From Roseomonas indoligenes (lineage in GTDB: Bacteria; Pseudomonadota; Alphaproteobacteria; Acetobacterales; Acetobacteraceae), in assembly GCF_017813365.1 (NCBI RefSeq), contig NZ_JAGIZA010000014.1, forward strand, positions 62,001-126,000: a stretch of 64,000 nucleotides of DNA, given 5' to 3'. The notes under the pieces were generated by a model. It had not been told where the DNA came from. It did no database searches and saw nothing but the letters and a program-made list of their open reading frames with translations. How positions within the stretch are numbered: position 1 is the stretch's first letter; the number at the start of each line of letters is the position of its first letter. This document shows positions 9,223 through 18,464 of this stretch, one piece after another. The position numbers and the translations under genes are program-made.

Positions 9223-10229
9223 CGCGTACTCCTTCAGATGAGGCTGGCGTGAAGAGCGGAACTGGACGGCGAATCCTCGGTGTGGCCGTCATCGGCGGAG
9301 CACTTGCCCCCCTTATCCCGGCGGCGAGGGCCCAGACAGCCGACCGCCCGATCCGCATCCTGGTCCCCGGCGCGCCGAGCACGCAGCCCGACCTCGTCGC
9401 GCGCATCCTGGCCGAGGAGATGGGGCGGCAGCTCGGCCGCGCCGTGGTCGCGGAGCCGCGCCCGGGCGGGAACGGCATCGTCGCGGTGAACGCGCTGAGG
9501 CAGCAGCAGTCGGACGGGGGGGTGCTGATGCTCGGCGGCGGTTCCGTGCTGACCTACAACCCCGCGCTCTACGCGAACCCACCCTATGATCCCCTGCGAG
9601 ATTTCAGCGCGATCGGCCTCGTCGCCAATTCCCCGATGACCCTGGTCGCCAGCCGCCGTAGCGGCATCGCGACCGTTGCAGACCTGCTGGAGAAGGCGCG
9701 TGCGCGGCCGGAGGCGCTGACCTTCGCCAGCGGCGGCTATGGGCACTCGACCCACCTGGCGATGGAGATGCTCTGCGACGTGGCCGGCATTCGCCTGACC
9801 CATGTGCCCTTCCCGACGCGCTCGCCCCTGCCGGAACTGCTGTCCGGCGCCATCGACCTCGCGACCGGTCCCGTCAGCAGCAGCCTGCCCTCGGTGCGCG
9901 CCGGGGAATTGGTGGCGGTGGCGGTGCTGTCGCCCGGGCGGGTGCCCGCGCTGCCCGACATACCCACCCTGCGCGAGGCCGGGCTGGACTGCCCGCTGGT
10001 GCCCGTGTGGTACGCGGTGGTCGGCCCGGCGGGCATGCCCGAAGACATCACGGCCCGGCTCAGCGCCGCGATCGGCGCCGCGGTCGCGTCCCCGGCCTTG
10101 CAGGCCCGGATGGCCGATCTCCAGATCACCCCGCTGGTCGGCAACCCGGCGCAGGTTGGGGAGAAGATCAGGACCGAGGCGGCGGCCTGGTCGCCCTTCG
10201 TCCGGAAGATCGGGTTGTCGATCGGCTAG
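9219..10229 (+). CDS. Bug/TctC family tripartite tricarboxylate transporter binding protein
   Basis: This 336-residue periplasmic solute-binding protein has a signal peptide ending near AARAQ (residue 39). Family marks include RPIRILVPGAPSTQPDLVARILA, the EPRPGGNGIVA loop and THVPFPTRSPLPELLSG. Bug proteins bind carboxylates such as citrate or glutamate, usually for a TctAB permease, but no tctA or tctB is in this window. It is translationally coupled (ATGA) to the STAND regulator upstream, which suggests a linked sensing role. Its 3' end overlaps the convergent STAND gene by four bases. Confidence 0.9.
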   Translation: MTRTPSDEAGVKSGTGRRILGVAVIGGALAPLIPAARAQTADRPIRILVPGAPSTQPDLVARILAEEMGRQLGRAVVAEPRPGGNGIVAVNALRQQQSDGGVLMLGGGSVLTYNPALYANPPYDPLRDFSAIGLVANSPMTLVASRRSGIATVADLLEKARARPEALTFASGGYGHSTHLAMEMLCDVAGIRLTHVPFPTRSPLPELLSGAIDLATGPVSSSLPSVRAGELVAVAVLSPGRVPALPDIPTLREAGLDCPLVPVWYAVVGPAGMPEDITARLSAAIGAAVASPALQARMADLQITPLVGNPAQVGEKIRTEAAAWSPFVRKIGLSIG

Positions 10230-13012
10230 GCCGCTTCCAGCGCTTTCCGGGCTGCCATCAGGTCCGGCATGTCGCGGCCCTCGTCGAAGGTGGTGAGGAG
10301 GGGCGTCAGCAGGTCCTCTGCCCGGCCGTGCTCCCCCTGGCCTCGCCAGAGCCTGGCGAGGCTGGTAGCGCTGCGGAGCGCCCAGGCGCGCAGCGCCCCC
10401 CGCTCCGCCAGGGCCAGCGCTTCGCGCAGGACGCGCTCCGCGGCCCGCGCGGCCCCGGGCTCGCCGCCGGCGCGGCGGAGGAGGTTCTCGGCCTTGGCGC
10501 GCAGCAGCTCCGGCGCGCACCAGGCGGCCTGCCCCGCCTCGGCCCGCGCGATGGTGGCACTGTCGGCCAGGGCCGGGTTCATCGTGGCCACGACTTCCAG
10601 GTGATAGGGCGTCAGCTCCAGTTCCCTCGGTAAGCTGGGCACCTCGCCGGGCCGGACGGAGAGGCTTCCGAAGAGGCGCGCCCAGCCGTGCCAGTAGGGC
10701 ATGCGGTGGCGCAGGGCGGTGGCGGCCAGCTGCTCCACCCGCTCCGGCGCCGCCGGGTCGCCCGTCCAGACGGCGATGGGAACCCCGGCCTGGGTCAGGG
10801 CGTAGCAGAGCGAGAGCGCGTCCTCCGCCGCTTCTGCCGCCGCCAGTGCCGCCCCTGCCGCCGCCCGGGCCGCGTCGAAGCGACCATCCAGCCAGAGCAG
10901 CCGTGCGTCCAGCACGTGCACCGCGGCGGCTTGGTCGATCATGAGGCCGTAGGGACTGGTGTCCAGCCTCGCGCGGAGGTGGTGCATGGCCAAGTCGGCG
11001 TGCCGCCGCGCCTCCCGCTGGTCGCCGGCATAGTGCAGGGTCAGCGCGGCCACCCGGTGGTGCGCCTGCCGCAGGTCGGAATCCGGAGGCGTCCCGGGCG
11101 GGATGCGGGCGTCCATCTCCGCCGAGAGGCGCACGGCGCCGGCCGTGTCGCCCGCCATGATGCAGGCCATCCACAGCCCGCCCACGGCGCGGATCGCCGC
11201 GCCGCCCTCGCCGATCCGGTCGGCGATCTCGATGGCCCGGCGCAGCGGCTCCGCGACCAGCGCCACCTCCCCCGTGTTTCGCAGGATCGTCATGCCGGCG
11301 GCGACGTGCAGCCGCAGGGCGGCCAGGGTCTCCCCCTGGCCGGAGGCCGTCAGGCGCGAGAGGGCCAGCTCCAGGCGGTGGCGGTACTCGGCCGCGAGGT
11401 TCAGGCCCAGCCAGAGCGGGCCGGAGCCGGCAAGGAGACTCAGGCCGATCTCCACCTCTCCCTCCGGTCCGAAGGCCCAGTCCACCGCGGCGCGCAGGTC
11501 GTCCGCCAGCCCGGCATGGGCCGTGCGCCAGGCGGAAGGAGACATGCCCGGGCGCATCGCCTCGGCCGCGCCCACCCTCTCCAGCACGTGCAGGGCGTGG
11601 AGGCGGTGCAGGGCCGGAGCCTCGCCGCTGGCCTCCAGCTTCTCGGCGGCATAGGCCCGTGTCGTCGCCAGCAGCCGCCGCAGCGGCCCGCCATCGCCCT
11701 CCCCCTCCACGCGGTGCAGCAGCGACTTCGTCTCCAGCCGCACCAGCGCGCGCCCGGCGTCTATGGAAACGTCCTCTCCCGTCACGGTGACGGCGGAGGT
11801 GACGGAGAAGGGGCCGCGGAAGACGGAGAGCCGCCGTAGCAGGCGCTGATCCGCCGGGGAAAGGGCGTCGTGGCTCCAGTCCAGCGTCGCCCGCATGGTC
11901 CGGTGCCGCCCCGGCGTGCTGCGGCGTGAAGAACCTGGGGCGGCCAGCTGGTCGGCCATCCCCGCCGCCAGCCCGGCGATGCCGAACATGTCGATGCGCG
12001 ACGCCGCGAGGGCGATGGCGAGCGGCAGCCCGTCCAGCTTCCGGCAAAGCAGGGCCAATCCGGCGGCGTCAGAATCTTTCGGGCTGAACCCGCCCAGCCG
12101 GGCCGAGGCGCGCTCCACGAAGAGCTGGGCGGCGGGGTAGGCCATCACCTCCGCCGCGTCCCGCGGTTCCGTCTCCGGCGGCACCTCCAGCGGCGCCAGC
12201 CGGTGCAGCCACTCCCCCGCCGCGCCCAGCGGCTCCCGGCTGGTCACCAGCAGGCGCAGCGCCGGGCTGCGCTTCAGCAGCCGCTCGGCGAGGCGCGCGG
12301 CGGCCTCGGCCAGGTGCTCCGCGCTGTCCAGGATCAGCATCGTCTCGCCCCGCAGAGTGGCGCCGATCTCCTCCACCGGGTCCAGCCCCGGCGTGCCCAG
12401 GCCGAGCGCGCCGCCCGCCGCGGCCGGCAGCAGCGCGGGATCGGAAAGGGCGGTGAGGTCGAGGAAGCGCAGGCGCCGCCCGTGCCGGGCCGCCCAATCC
12501 CCGGCGGCGGCCAGGGCAAGGCTCGTCTTGCCAATGCCGCCGATGCCGGCCAGCGTGATCAGCCGCCGGTCCTCCAGCCGCTCCGCCAGTAGCGCCAACT
12601 CCCTCTCCCGCCCAATCAGCCGCGTCAGCAACGGCGGCGGGCGGCCGGATTCCTCATCCGGCAGGCCCGCCACCAAGGGCGGGGCCGAGAGGCGTCGAAC
12701 AGGCAGGGTGAACTGGTAGCCGCGGCCGGGGATGTTGAGGATCGCCCCCTGGCCCTCCGGCACCGCCGCCAGCGCCTTGCGAAGCGCCGTCATCTGCACG
12801 CGCAGGTTCGCCTCGCCCCGCGCGCCGCCGGGCCAGGCGCTCTCCATCAGCGCGGCGGCGCCCACCACCTCGCCGGGTTGTGCTAGCAGGGCCGCGAGGA
12901 GGCTCCGCGCCGGCCCGCCCAGAGTCACCGGCGTACCGTTCAGCAGCAGCGTCCGGGCGGCCGGGTGGAACAGGAAGTCACCGAAGGCGAGGGGCTCGTC
13001 GGCCGTCGTCAA
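10226..13012 (-). CDS. winged-helix/NB-ARC-like ATPase regulator (STAND type), copy 2
   Basis: This 928-residue protein has the same architecture as its neighbours: winged helix (about 8-105), Walker A GIGGIGKTS (156-164), Walker B TMLILDS (224-230), VTSREPL, then a long helical C-terminal half. The tail FDEGRDMPDL (from residue 909) matches the other two copies. The start is taken as TTG at 13012 because an in-frame TGA lies two codons upstream and the winged helix begins right after it; GGAG lies about ten bases before. Walker B ends in DS rather than DN. The ligand is unknown. Confidence 0.85.
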   Translation of the reverse strand: MTTADEPLAFGDFLFHPAARTLLLNGTPVTLGGPARSLLAALLAQPGEVVGAAALMESAWPGGARGEANLRVQMTALRKALAAVPEGQGAILNIPGRGYQFTLPVRRLSAPPLVAGLPDEESGRPPPLLTRLIGRERELALLAERLEDRRLITLAGIGGIGKTSLALAAAGDWAARHGRRLRFLDLTALSDPALLPAAAGGALGLGTPGLDPVEEIGATLRGETMLILDSAEHLAEAAARLAERLLKRSPALRLLVTSREPLGAAGEWLHRLAPLEVPPETEPRDAAEVMAYPAAQLFVERASARLGGFSPKDSDAAGLALLCRKLDGLPLAIALAASRIDMFGIAGLAAGMADQLAAPGSSRRSTPGRHRTMRATLDWSHDALSPADQRLLRRLSVFRGPFSVTSAVTVTGEDVSIDAGRALVRLETKSLLHRVEGEGDGGPLRRLLATTRAYAAEKLEASGEAPALHRLHALHVLERVGAAEAMRPGMSPSAWRTAHAGLADDLRAAVDWAFGPEGEVEIGLSLLAGSGPLWLGLNLAAEYRHRLELALSRLTASGQGETLAALRLHVAAGMTILRNTGEVALVAEPLRRAIEIADRIGEGGAAIRAVGGLWMACIMAGDTAGAVRLSAEMDARIPPGTPPDSDLRQAHHRVAALTLHYAGDQREARRHADLAMHHLRARLDTSPYGLMIDQAAAVHVLDARLLWLDGRFDAARAAAGAALAAAEAAEDALSLCYALTQAGVPIAVWTGDPAAPERVEQLAATALRHRMPYWHGWARLFGSLSVRPGEVPSLPRELELTPYHLEVVATMNPALADSATIARAEAGQAAWCAPELLRAKAENLLRRAGGEPGAARAAERVLREALALAERGALRAWALRSATSLARLWRGQGEHGRAEDLLTPLLTTFDEGRDMPDLMAARKALEAA

Positions 13013-13231
13013 ACCTCATCCACTCCGCATCGTCGCGCGGCCGGGCTTCGTGCCGGGCCGCGTGGGAGAATGCACGGCCCGGGCAGGAGGGCAACGCGCC
13101 AGCAGCACGCCCCAACCCGGGCGAGGCCGGGGCGGGGCGCCGCCGCCGGAGCCGGCAGCCTGCGCGGGACGCCCGGCGGGGGCTTGCAGGACTGCCCGGC
13201 GGCGCGGCGGGACGATCCGCCAATCCGGTGC

Positions 13232-16099
13232 TCAACCTTCCAGCACGCGCCCGGCCTCCCGTAGGTCGGGCGTGTCGAAGCCCTCCTCGAAACGGCCATG
13301 GACCTCGTGCAGCGCCTCCAGGCCGCGCGCCCGGGCCGCGGCGTCGGCCGGCAGCCGCGCCATGCTCGTCAGGATCCGCAGCTCGTAGGCCAGCGCGCCG
13401 TTGCCGCGGGCGTGGGCCAGCGCCTCGTCCAACCCGGCCACCAGGCGCGCGGTGTCGCCATCGCCATTCCACGCGTAGAGGGCGCGGAGGTGCAGCAGGT
13501 GCGGCAGGTTCACCAGCTCCGCCGTCTCCTGGGAGCGAAAGATCGCCGCCTCCACCTCCGCCAGCGCCGCCCCGTGCCGCCCGGCCGCCGCATAGGCCTC
13601 GGAGAGGTGAATCATCAGCACCACCTCCAGCAGGCGGCTGTTGATGCCGCGCAGAGCGGACAGGCTTCCTTCCAGCAGGGGGATGCCCTCCGCCGGCCGG
13701 CCGCGATGGGTGAGGACCGCGCCGCGATGCGCCTGCCCGACGAGACGGGAGGGGGAGAGGCCGCCGCGCGCGGTGCACTCCTCCAGCCGCGCCAGCCGGC
13801 GTTCCGCCACCACCACCTCGCCGGTCCAGAGGGCGATCGGCAGGGTCCACATCAGCGCGACGGCGAGGGTGACGGGATCGCCCAGCGCCTCCGTCTCCTC
13901 CACGTTGCAGGCCGCCACCTCCCGTGCCTGATCCGCCATGCCCTGCATCCACAGGGCGCGGGCCAGGGCGTTGGCGGCGTTCACCCGCTGGTCCACGCCG
14001 ATGCGCAGCACGTCCACCGGCCGCTTGCGGGGCAGCGTCGCCATCGCGCGCACGAGGTGGCGGCGCGTCTCCGGCAGGTTCCCCGCAAAGTAGTGGGACA
14101 CGCCCATCATCCAGTCCGATCCGCCGTAATTCGGCAGGGTGATGCTCCGGGTCAGCGCCTCGGCTCGGCGCGCCGTGTCGAACATCGCGCGGAAATGCCC
14201 GCCGCGCAGGTGGTAGGTGAAAAGGCCGTCCAGAATGCGGGCCTGGTGGGCCACCGCGCCCAGCTTCTCCGCCAGCCCCAGCGCGCGCTCCAGCGCCAGC
14301 CGGACCTCCTCCAGATTGCCGCGGGTGAAGAGGAGGGGCATGGCGAAGCCCGTGCGCAGCTCCATCTCTCGCACCGTGCCGCGCTCCTCATTCGGCAGGC
14401 GCTCCAGGGCGAGGCCGGTCCAGCGGACGCACTCGGCCAGGAGCGACAGATCGATGAAGAGAAAGGCCGCCGCGACCGAGAGCGGCATGCCGATGGAGAG
14501 GTCCCCCTCCGGCGAGAAGGCCCAGGCCAGGGCGGCGCGGATGTTGTCCAGGTCCGGCCGGAAGGGTAGCAGCGTCTCGGCCGGGCGTTCCCGCAGGAAG
14601 CGCTGCAGCACGTTCAGGAAGTGCAGGGCATGGCGCCGCGCGAAGACGCCGCGCTCCCCTTTCTCCGCCAGGCGTTCCAGCGCGTAGACGCGCGTGGTCT
14701 CCAGCAGCGCGTAGCGCACGTTGCCTGAGGCGGTGTCGGCCGAGACGAGTGAGGCGAGGACGAGGCGGGCGAGGTGGTCGGTGAAGTCGTCCGGGGGGAT
14801 GTCGTCGCCGCAGACCACGGCCTCCGCCGCGTCCAGCGTGGAGGAACCGGCGAAGAGGCTCAGGCGGCGCAGCACCACCTTCTCCTCCTCGGTGAGGAGG
14901 TCGTAGCTCCAGTCCAGCGCCAGGCGCAGAGTCTGCTGGCGCGGCAGGGCCGTGCGGCGGCCGCGGCTGAGCAGCTGGAAGCGCTGGTCCAGCCCCGCCG
15001 CCAGCCCCTTCACGCCGAAGGAATCGATCCGCCCCGCCGCCAGCTCGATCGCGAGCGCCAGCCCGTCCAGCCGGCGGCAGATCTCGGCCACCACCGGGGC
15101 GTTCCCGTCGGTCAGCACGAAGCCGGCGGCGCCGGCGGCGGCGCGCTCCACGAAGAGGGCGGCGGCGGGGTAGGTCGCGACCTCCGCCGCCGTCCGGTCC
15201 CCGCCCTCCGGCGGGCAGGGAAGGGGCGGCAGGCGATGCACGCGCTCCGCCCGGATGCAGAGGGGCTCCCGCGTCGTCGCCAGAATGCAGGCCCGCGGGG
15301 CGCGCTCGTGGATTGCCTCCGCGAGCGTCGCTACCCCGTCCAGCACGTGCTCGCAATTGTCGAGGACCAGGAGGACGGGCGCATCCTGCAGCGCGGCGAG
15401 GATGTTGCCGGTCTCGTCCTCGGACCGGATGGGCAGGTTCAGGGCGGTAGCGACCGCGCTCTGCACCATGCGCTCCTCGCGCAGCGGGGCGAGGTCCACG
15501 AAGGCGACAGCACCGGGGAAGCGGTCGGCCAGCGCGGCCGCGACGGCGAGGGCGGCGGTGGTCTTGCCGATGCCGCCCGGCCCGACGACGGAGATCAGCC
15601 GGTGCCCGAGCAGCGCCTCCGCGAGTTCCGCGACCTGCTCCGCCCGGCCGAGCACGGCGGTGCGGCGCTGGGGCGGCGGGCGCAGCCCGGTGGAGGACGC
15701 GACGGGCTTGGGGCGGGGCGGCTCCGCGGTCTGCGGTGCCGCCCCGCCCTGCCCGACCAGGGCCACGAAGCTGTAACCGCGCCCAGGGATGTTGACGACG
15801 TAGCGCTGGGTCTCGCTGTCACCCAGCGCCTTGCGAAGGGCGTGGATGTGGACGCGAAGGTTCTCCTCCTCCACGTGCACGCTGCCCCAGGCGCGCTCCA
15901 GCAGCTCCTCCTTGCCGACGACTTCGCCCGCGCGCTCCACCAGCAGGAGAAGGAGGCCGAAGGCGCGGTTGCCGAGGGGAACCGCCCTTCCTTCTCGGAA
16001 GAGGCGCCTCGCGGCGGGGTCGAGGCGGAAGGGGCCGAAGCCGATTGCCTGCGGTGCCGCGGCGCCGGCCTCTCCCGCCGTGTCGAGGCGTTGCTGCAT
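13232..16099 (-). CDS. winged-helix/NB-ARC-like ATPase regulator (STAND type), copy 3
   Basis: This 955-residue protein has a winged helix (about 20-115), a proline-rich linker (about 120-145), Walker A GPGGIGKTT (173-181), Walker B VLLVLDN (242-248) and ATTREPL, followed by a TPR-like helical region. The C-terminal 19 residues contain FEEGFDTPDL, shared with copies 1 and 2. It starts eight bases after the stop codon of the MFS transporter on the same strand, so it may control or respond to that transport. A 219-base gap without an evident gene separates it from copy 2. Confidence 0.88.
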   Translation of the reverse strand: MQQRLDTAGEAGAAAPQAIGFGPFRLDPAARRLFREGRAVPLGNRAFGLLLLLVERAGEVVGKEELLERAWGSVHVEEENLRVHIHALRKALGDSETQRYVVNIPGRGYSFVALVGQGGAAPQTAEPPRPKPVASSTGLRPPPQRRTAVLGRAEQVAELAEALLGHRLISVVGPGGIGKTTAALAVAAALADRFPGAVAFVDLAPLREERMVQSAVATALNLPIRSEDETGNILAALQDAPVLLVLDNCEHVLDGVATLAEAIHERAPRACILATTREPLCIRAERVHRLPPLPCPPEGGDRTAAEVATYPAAALFVERAAAGAAGFVLTDGNAPVVAEICRRLDGLALAIELAAGRIDSFGVKGLAAGLDQRFQLLSRGRRTALPRQQTLRLALDWSYDLLTEEEKVVLRRLSLFAGSSTLDAAEAVVCGDDIPPDDFTDHLARLVLASLVSADTASGNVRYALLETTRVYALERLAEKGERGVFARRHALHFLNVLQRFLRERPAETLLPFRPDLDNIRAALAWAFSPEGDLSIGMPLSVAAAFLFIDLSLLAECVRWTGLALERLPNEERGTVREMELRTGFAMPLLFTRGNLEEVRLALERALGLAEKLGAVAHQARILDGLFTYHLRGGHFRAMFDTARRAEALTRSITLPNYGGSDWMMGVSHYFAGNLPETRRHLVRAMATLPRKRPVDVLRIGVDQRVNAANALARALWMQGMADQAREVAACNVEETEALGDPVTLAVALMWTLPIALWTGEVVVAERRLARLEECTARGGLSPSRLVGQAHRGAVLTHRGRPAEGIPLLEGSLSALRGINSRLLEVVLMIHLSEAYAAAGRHGAALAEVEAAIFRSQETAELVNLPHLLHLRALYAWNGDGDTARLVAGLDEALAHARGNGALAYELRILTSMARLPADAAARARGLEALHEVHGRFEEGFDTPDLREAGRVLEG

Positions 16100-16107
16100 C
16101 CCGGCGC

Positions 16108-17361
16108 CTACCTAGCGTAGCGATGGGTGTCCGTCACCTCCGCCAGGGGCTGCTCTGCCGTGCCGGAGAAGCGCGGCAGCCGGGCCATGATCGCGGCAGC
16201 GGCCAGCAGCAGCGCGGTCACGCCCCAGATCACCGCGGCGTAGTTGCCGCTGCGATCGAAGCTCATACCCGCCAGGAAGGGACCCACGGCGCCGCCCAGG
16301 ACGAAAAGGGCGTAGAGGATGCCGTAGTTGGTGGCGTAGCGCGACATACCGAAGTAGCGGGCCGTCAGGAAGGCCATGAAGTCCACCTCCGCACCCAGGG
16401 AGAGGCCGATGGCGAGGGCGGCCACGGGCGCCAGTCCGACGCCGCCCACCGCCAGCAGGAGGCAGCCCGCTGCGGCGCCGGCGAAGAACAGCGCTGCTAC
16501 CAGCGGCGCGAAGAAGCGGTCGACGAGGTAACCCGCCGCGAGCCGGCCCACGAGCACGCCGACGCCGACCAGCGAAGCGATGCGCGCCGCCCCCATCGCG
16601 TCCAGCCCCGCGTCGCGCAGCAGCGGCACCATGTGGACGATCAGGGCCGAAACGGCGACCGCGACGGCGGCGAAGGCGAGCACCATGGCCCAGTAGGTGC
16701 CGCGGCCCAGCGCCGTGGCCGCCGCGGCCCCGCCCCTCGCGCCCGCCGCGGCCCGGTGCCGAGGAAAGGCGAGGAGGACGAAGGGCCAGGGCAGCAGCGC
16801 CAGCACCGCCAGGGTTAGATAGCCCGTCCGCCAGCCGTAGGTGCCGTTGATCGAAGAGAGCAGGACCGGCAGCAACATGGCGGCGACGCCAATGCCGGCC
16901 AGCGAGATGCCGAGCGCCGTCCCCCGTGCCCGGCGGAAGGCCGCGTTCACCGCTCGGGTATAGTTCACGGGCGTCGCGCCCGCGCCCAGCAGCCCCATGA
17001 GGCCGAAGGCGAGCTGGAAGTGGAGCAGCGAGCCCTGGAAGGCGCCGAGAAGCAGGAGGCCCACCGCGAAGAGCGGGATCGCGAGGAGCGACACGCGACG
17101 CACCCCGAAACGGTCCGCCAGCACCCCCAGCAGCGGCGCCGCTACGGCGAGCACGAGGGTGGTGTAGAGGTAAGAGGTGGTGATCGCGCCCCGGCCCCAG
17201 CCGAACTCGGCCTGCAGCGGACCGATGAAGGTTCCCAGGGTGTAGAAGGGCAGCACGCTGACCCCTGTGGCGGAGCCGAGCGTCGCGGCCAGCAGCACCG
17301 GCCAGCCCCGGCGAAACTCTGCCAGGGCGGAGGGGGCGTTCTCTCCCGTCGTGGCGTCCAT
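16108..17361 (-). CDS. MFS transporter
   Basis: This is a major facilitator protein of 417 residues with about twelve hydrophobic helices. The conserved loop between helices 2 and 3 is LADRFGVRR. The overall look (LPFYTLGTFIGPLQAEFGWGRGAI) resembles the oxalate/formate-antiporter-like monocarboxylate branch. The frame is open further upstream, but ATG 17361 is chosen because CAGGAG precedes it and the extra N-terminus would be basic and not membrane-like. It lies eight bases upstream of STAND copy 3. Substrate not determined. Confidence 0.88.
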   Translation of the reverse strand: MDATTGENAPSALAEFRRGWPVLLAATLGSATGVSVLPFYTLGTFIGPLQAEFGWGRGAITTSYLYTTLVLAVAAPLLGVLADRFGVRRVSLLAIPLFAVGLLLLGAFQGSLLHFQLAFGLMGLLGAGATPVNYTRAVNAAFRRARGTALGISLAGIGVAAMLLPVLLSSINGTYGWRTGYLTLAVLALLPWPFVLLAFPRHRAAAGARGGAAAATALGRGTYWAMVLAFAAVAVAVSALIVHMVPLLRDAGLDAMGAARIASLVGVGVLVGRLAAGYLVDRFFAPLVAALFFAGAAAGCLLLAVGGVGLAPVAALAIGLSLGAEVDFMAFLTARYFGMSRYATNYGILYALFVLGGAVGPFLAGMSFDRSGNYAAVIWGVTALLLAAAAIMARLPRFSGTAEQPLAEVTDTHRYAR

Positions 17362-17670
17362 CGTCGGCGGCTCCTGATGCCTGGCTGCGCTGCGCGGCAC
17401 CGCCAGGGACCCCGCCCCCCGGGGCTCGCACCGGACACGGGGTGCCCGCAGCCTCGGCCGGTGGATCATGCCCGTCTTGTCCGGATGTGCCCTCCGGACG
17501 CCTCGGCGCTTCAGCCATGGTCACAGGAAATGAAGCGGCCCCGCACCGGCCGGGGAGAGGGGGGCCGGGCGGGGCCGACGCACGCCATCCCGCCGTGGGG
17601 GGCGGCATGAAGGCTGGGATGGCGGTGCGAGCGGTCCGGGGCCTCCGCGCCCCGGGGTGGTCTCGTCGGC
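17362..17670. other. intergenic region upstream of MFS gene
   Basis: This 309-base stretch lies between the MFS start and the 3' end of the fasciclin gene. It should contain the MFS/STAND promoter and the end of the fasciclin transcript. I see no convincing gene, terminator with a T-run, or strong operator in it. Confidence 0.5.
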
Positions 17671-18195
17671 CTAGCGGTTGCGCGCGACGTAGGCGACGCC
17701 CTGGACCAGCCCGTTGTTGCAGGGCTGGTCGGCGCTGACCACGGCCATGTCGTACCCGCCGATGCGCAGGACCGGCCGGCCCTCGCTGCTGCCCACCACC
17801 TGCACGGTCGCCTCGTCGAGGGTGTAGAACTCCTGCCCCGGCTTCATCTCGGCAACGGGGTGGCGCCCTTCTAAGACCAGCTGGTCCATCACCGGGCCCA
17901 CGCCGCGCACGTCACCGATCTCGGGCCCGAGCGGCAGGAAGAGGTTGCGCACCGCCGGCGGCACCTTCTCCACCTCGGCGTTGTCCAGCGCGAAGATGGT
18001 GATCGGCTGGTTTTGGGTGAAGCGCGCCGTGCCGCCGACGCGCTCGATCGCGTCAAAGAAGGAGCGGTAGTTCGGGTTCGCCTCGAGCGCGTTCACGCAG
18101 CTGTGCAGGCGCGGCGATGCCGCGTCCACCGGCACGGCGGAGGAGAGGAGGACGCCCGCGACGGTGGCGAGGGCGAGAGTGCGAAGAGCGTTCAT
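17671..18195 (-). CDS. secreted fasciclin (FAS1) domain protein
   Basis: This 174-residue protein has a Sec signal peptide ending near PVDAA (residue 26). A single FAS1 domain follows, with the H1-like stretch QPITIFALDNAEVEKV and the late segment NGLVQGVAYV, which stands where FAS1 proteins have NGVIHVIDAV. FAS1 domains mediate surface adhesion or protein contacts. Two cysteines (in LHSCVNALE and ADQPCNNG) could form a disulfide in the periplasm. It is a single gene with no evident partner. Confidence 0.8.
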   Translation of the reverse strand: MNALRTLALATVAGVLLSSAVPVDAASPRLHSCVNALEANPNYRSFFDAIERVGGTARFTQNQPITIFALDNAEVEKVPPAVRNLFLPLGPEIGDVRGVGPVMDQLVLEGRHPVAEMKPGQEFYTLDEATVQVVGSSEGRPVLRIGGYDMAVVSADQPCNNGLVQGVAYVARNR

Positions 18196-18324
18196 GCTAA
18201 GGACCCTTTCCTGCTGTTGATTTCATCCGGCGAGTTCGAAGGGGGGCGCGGACGAGGGGTGTTGTAGGCCGCCGGAGCGAGCTTCTCTTGGAGGGACGGA
18301 CCCTGGTTGTCCGGTTGCGTTGCG

Positions 18325-18358
18325 CCGTGACTTGAAAGGCTGAATTGAATCGTCACGG
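18325..18358. repeat. inverted repeat between FAS1 and DsrE-like genes
   Basis: CCGTGAC at 18325-18331 and GTCACGG at 18352-18358 form a perfect 7-base inverted repeat around a 20-base AT-richer spacer. It lies in the 269-base gap upstream of the FAS1 gene. It could be an operator for that gene or a weak hairpin; no T-run follows. Confidence 0.3.
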
Positions 18359-18464
18359 TGGTCTCGGGAGGCTCTGTGAGCAGGGCAGCCAGATCGAGAT
18401 CCGCTTCCCGCGCGAACGCGGGAGGCGGAGCCGTCCAAAGATGCGGAGTGGTCCTGATGAGAGA

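Noticed and set aside
9234-12047. Very long minus-strand open frame of over 900 codons
   Set aside because: It overlaps the Bug gene and the STAND copy 2 gene in another frame and is a high-GC shadow: low-complexity Arg/Gly/Pro/Ala content and no domain.
13013-13231. Search for a gene between STAND copies 2 and 3
   Set aside because: The frames crossing this 219-base gap are extensions of shadows from the neighbouring genes; nothing supports a separate gene.
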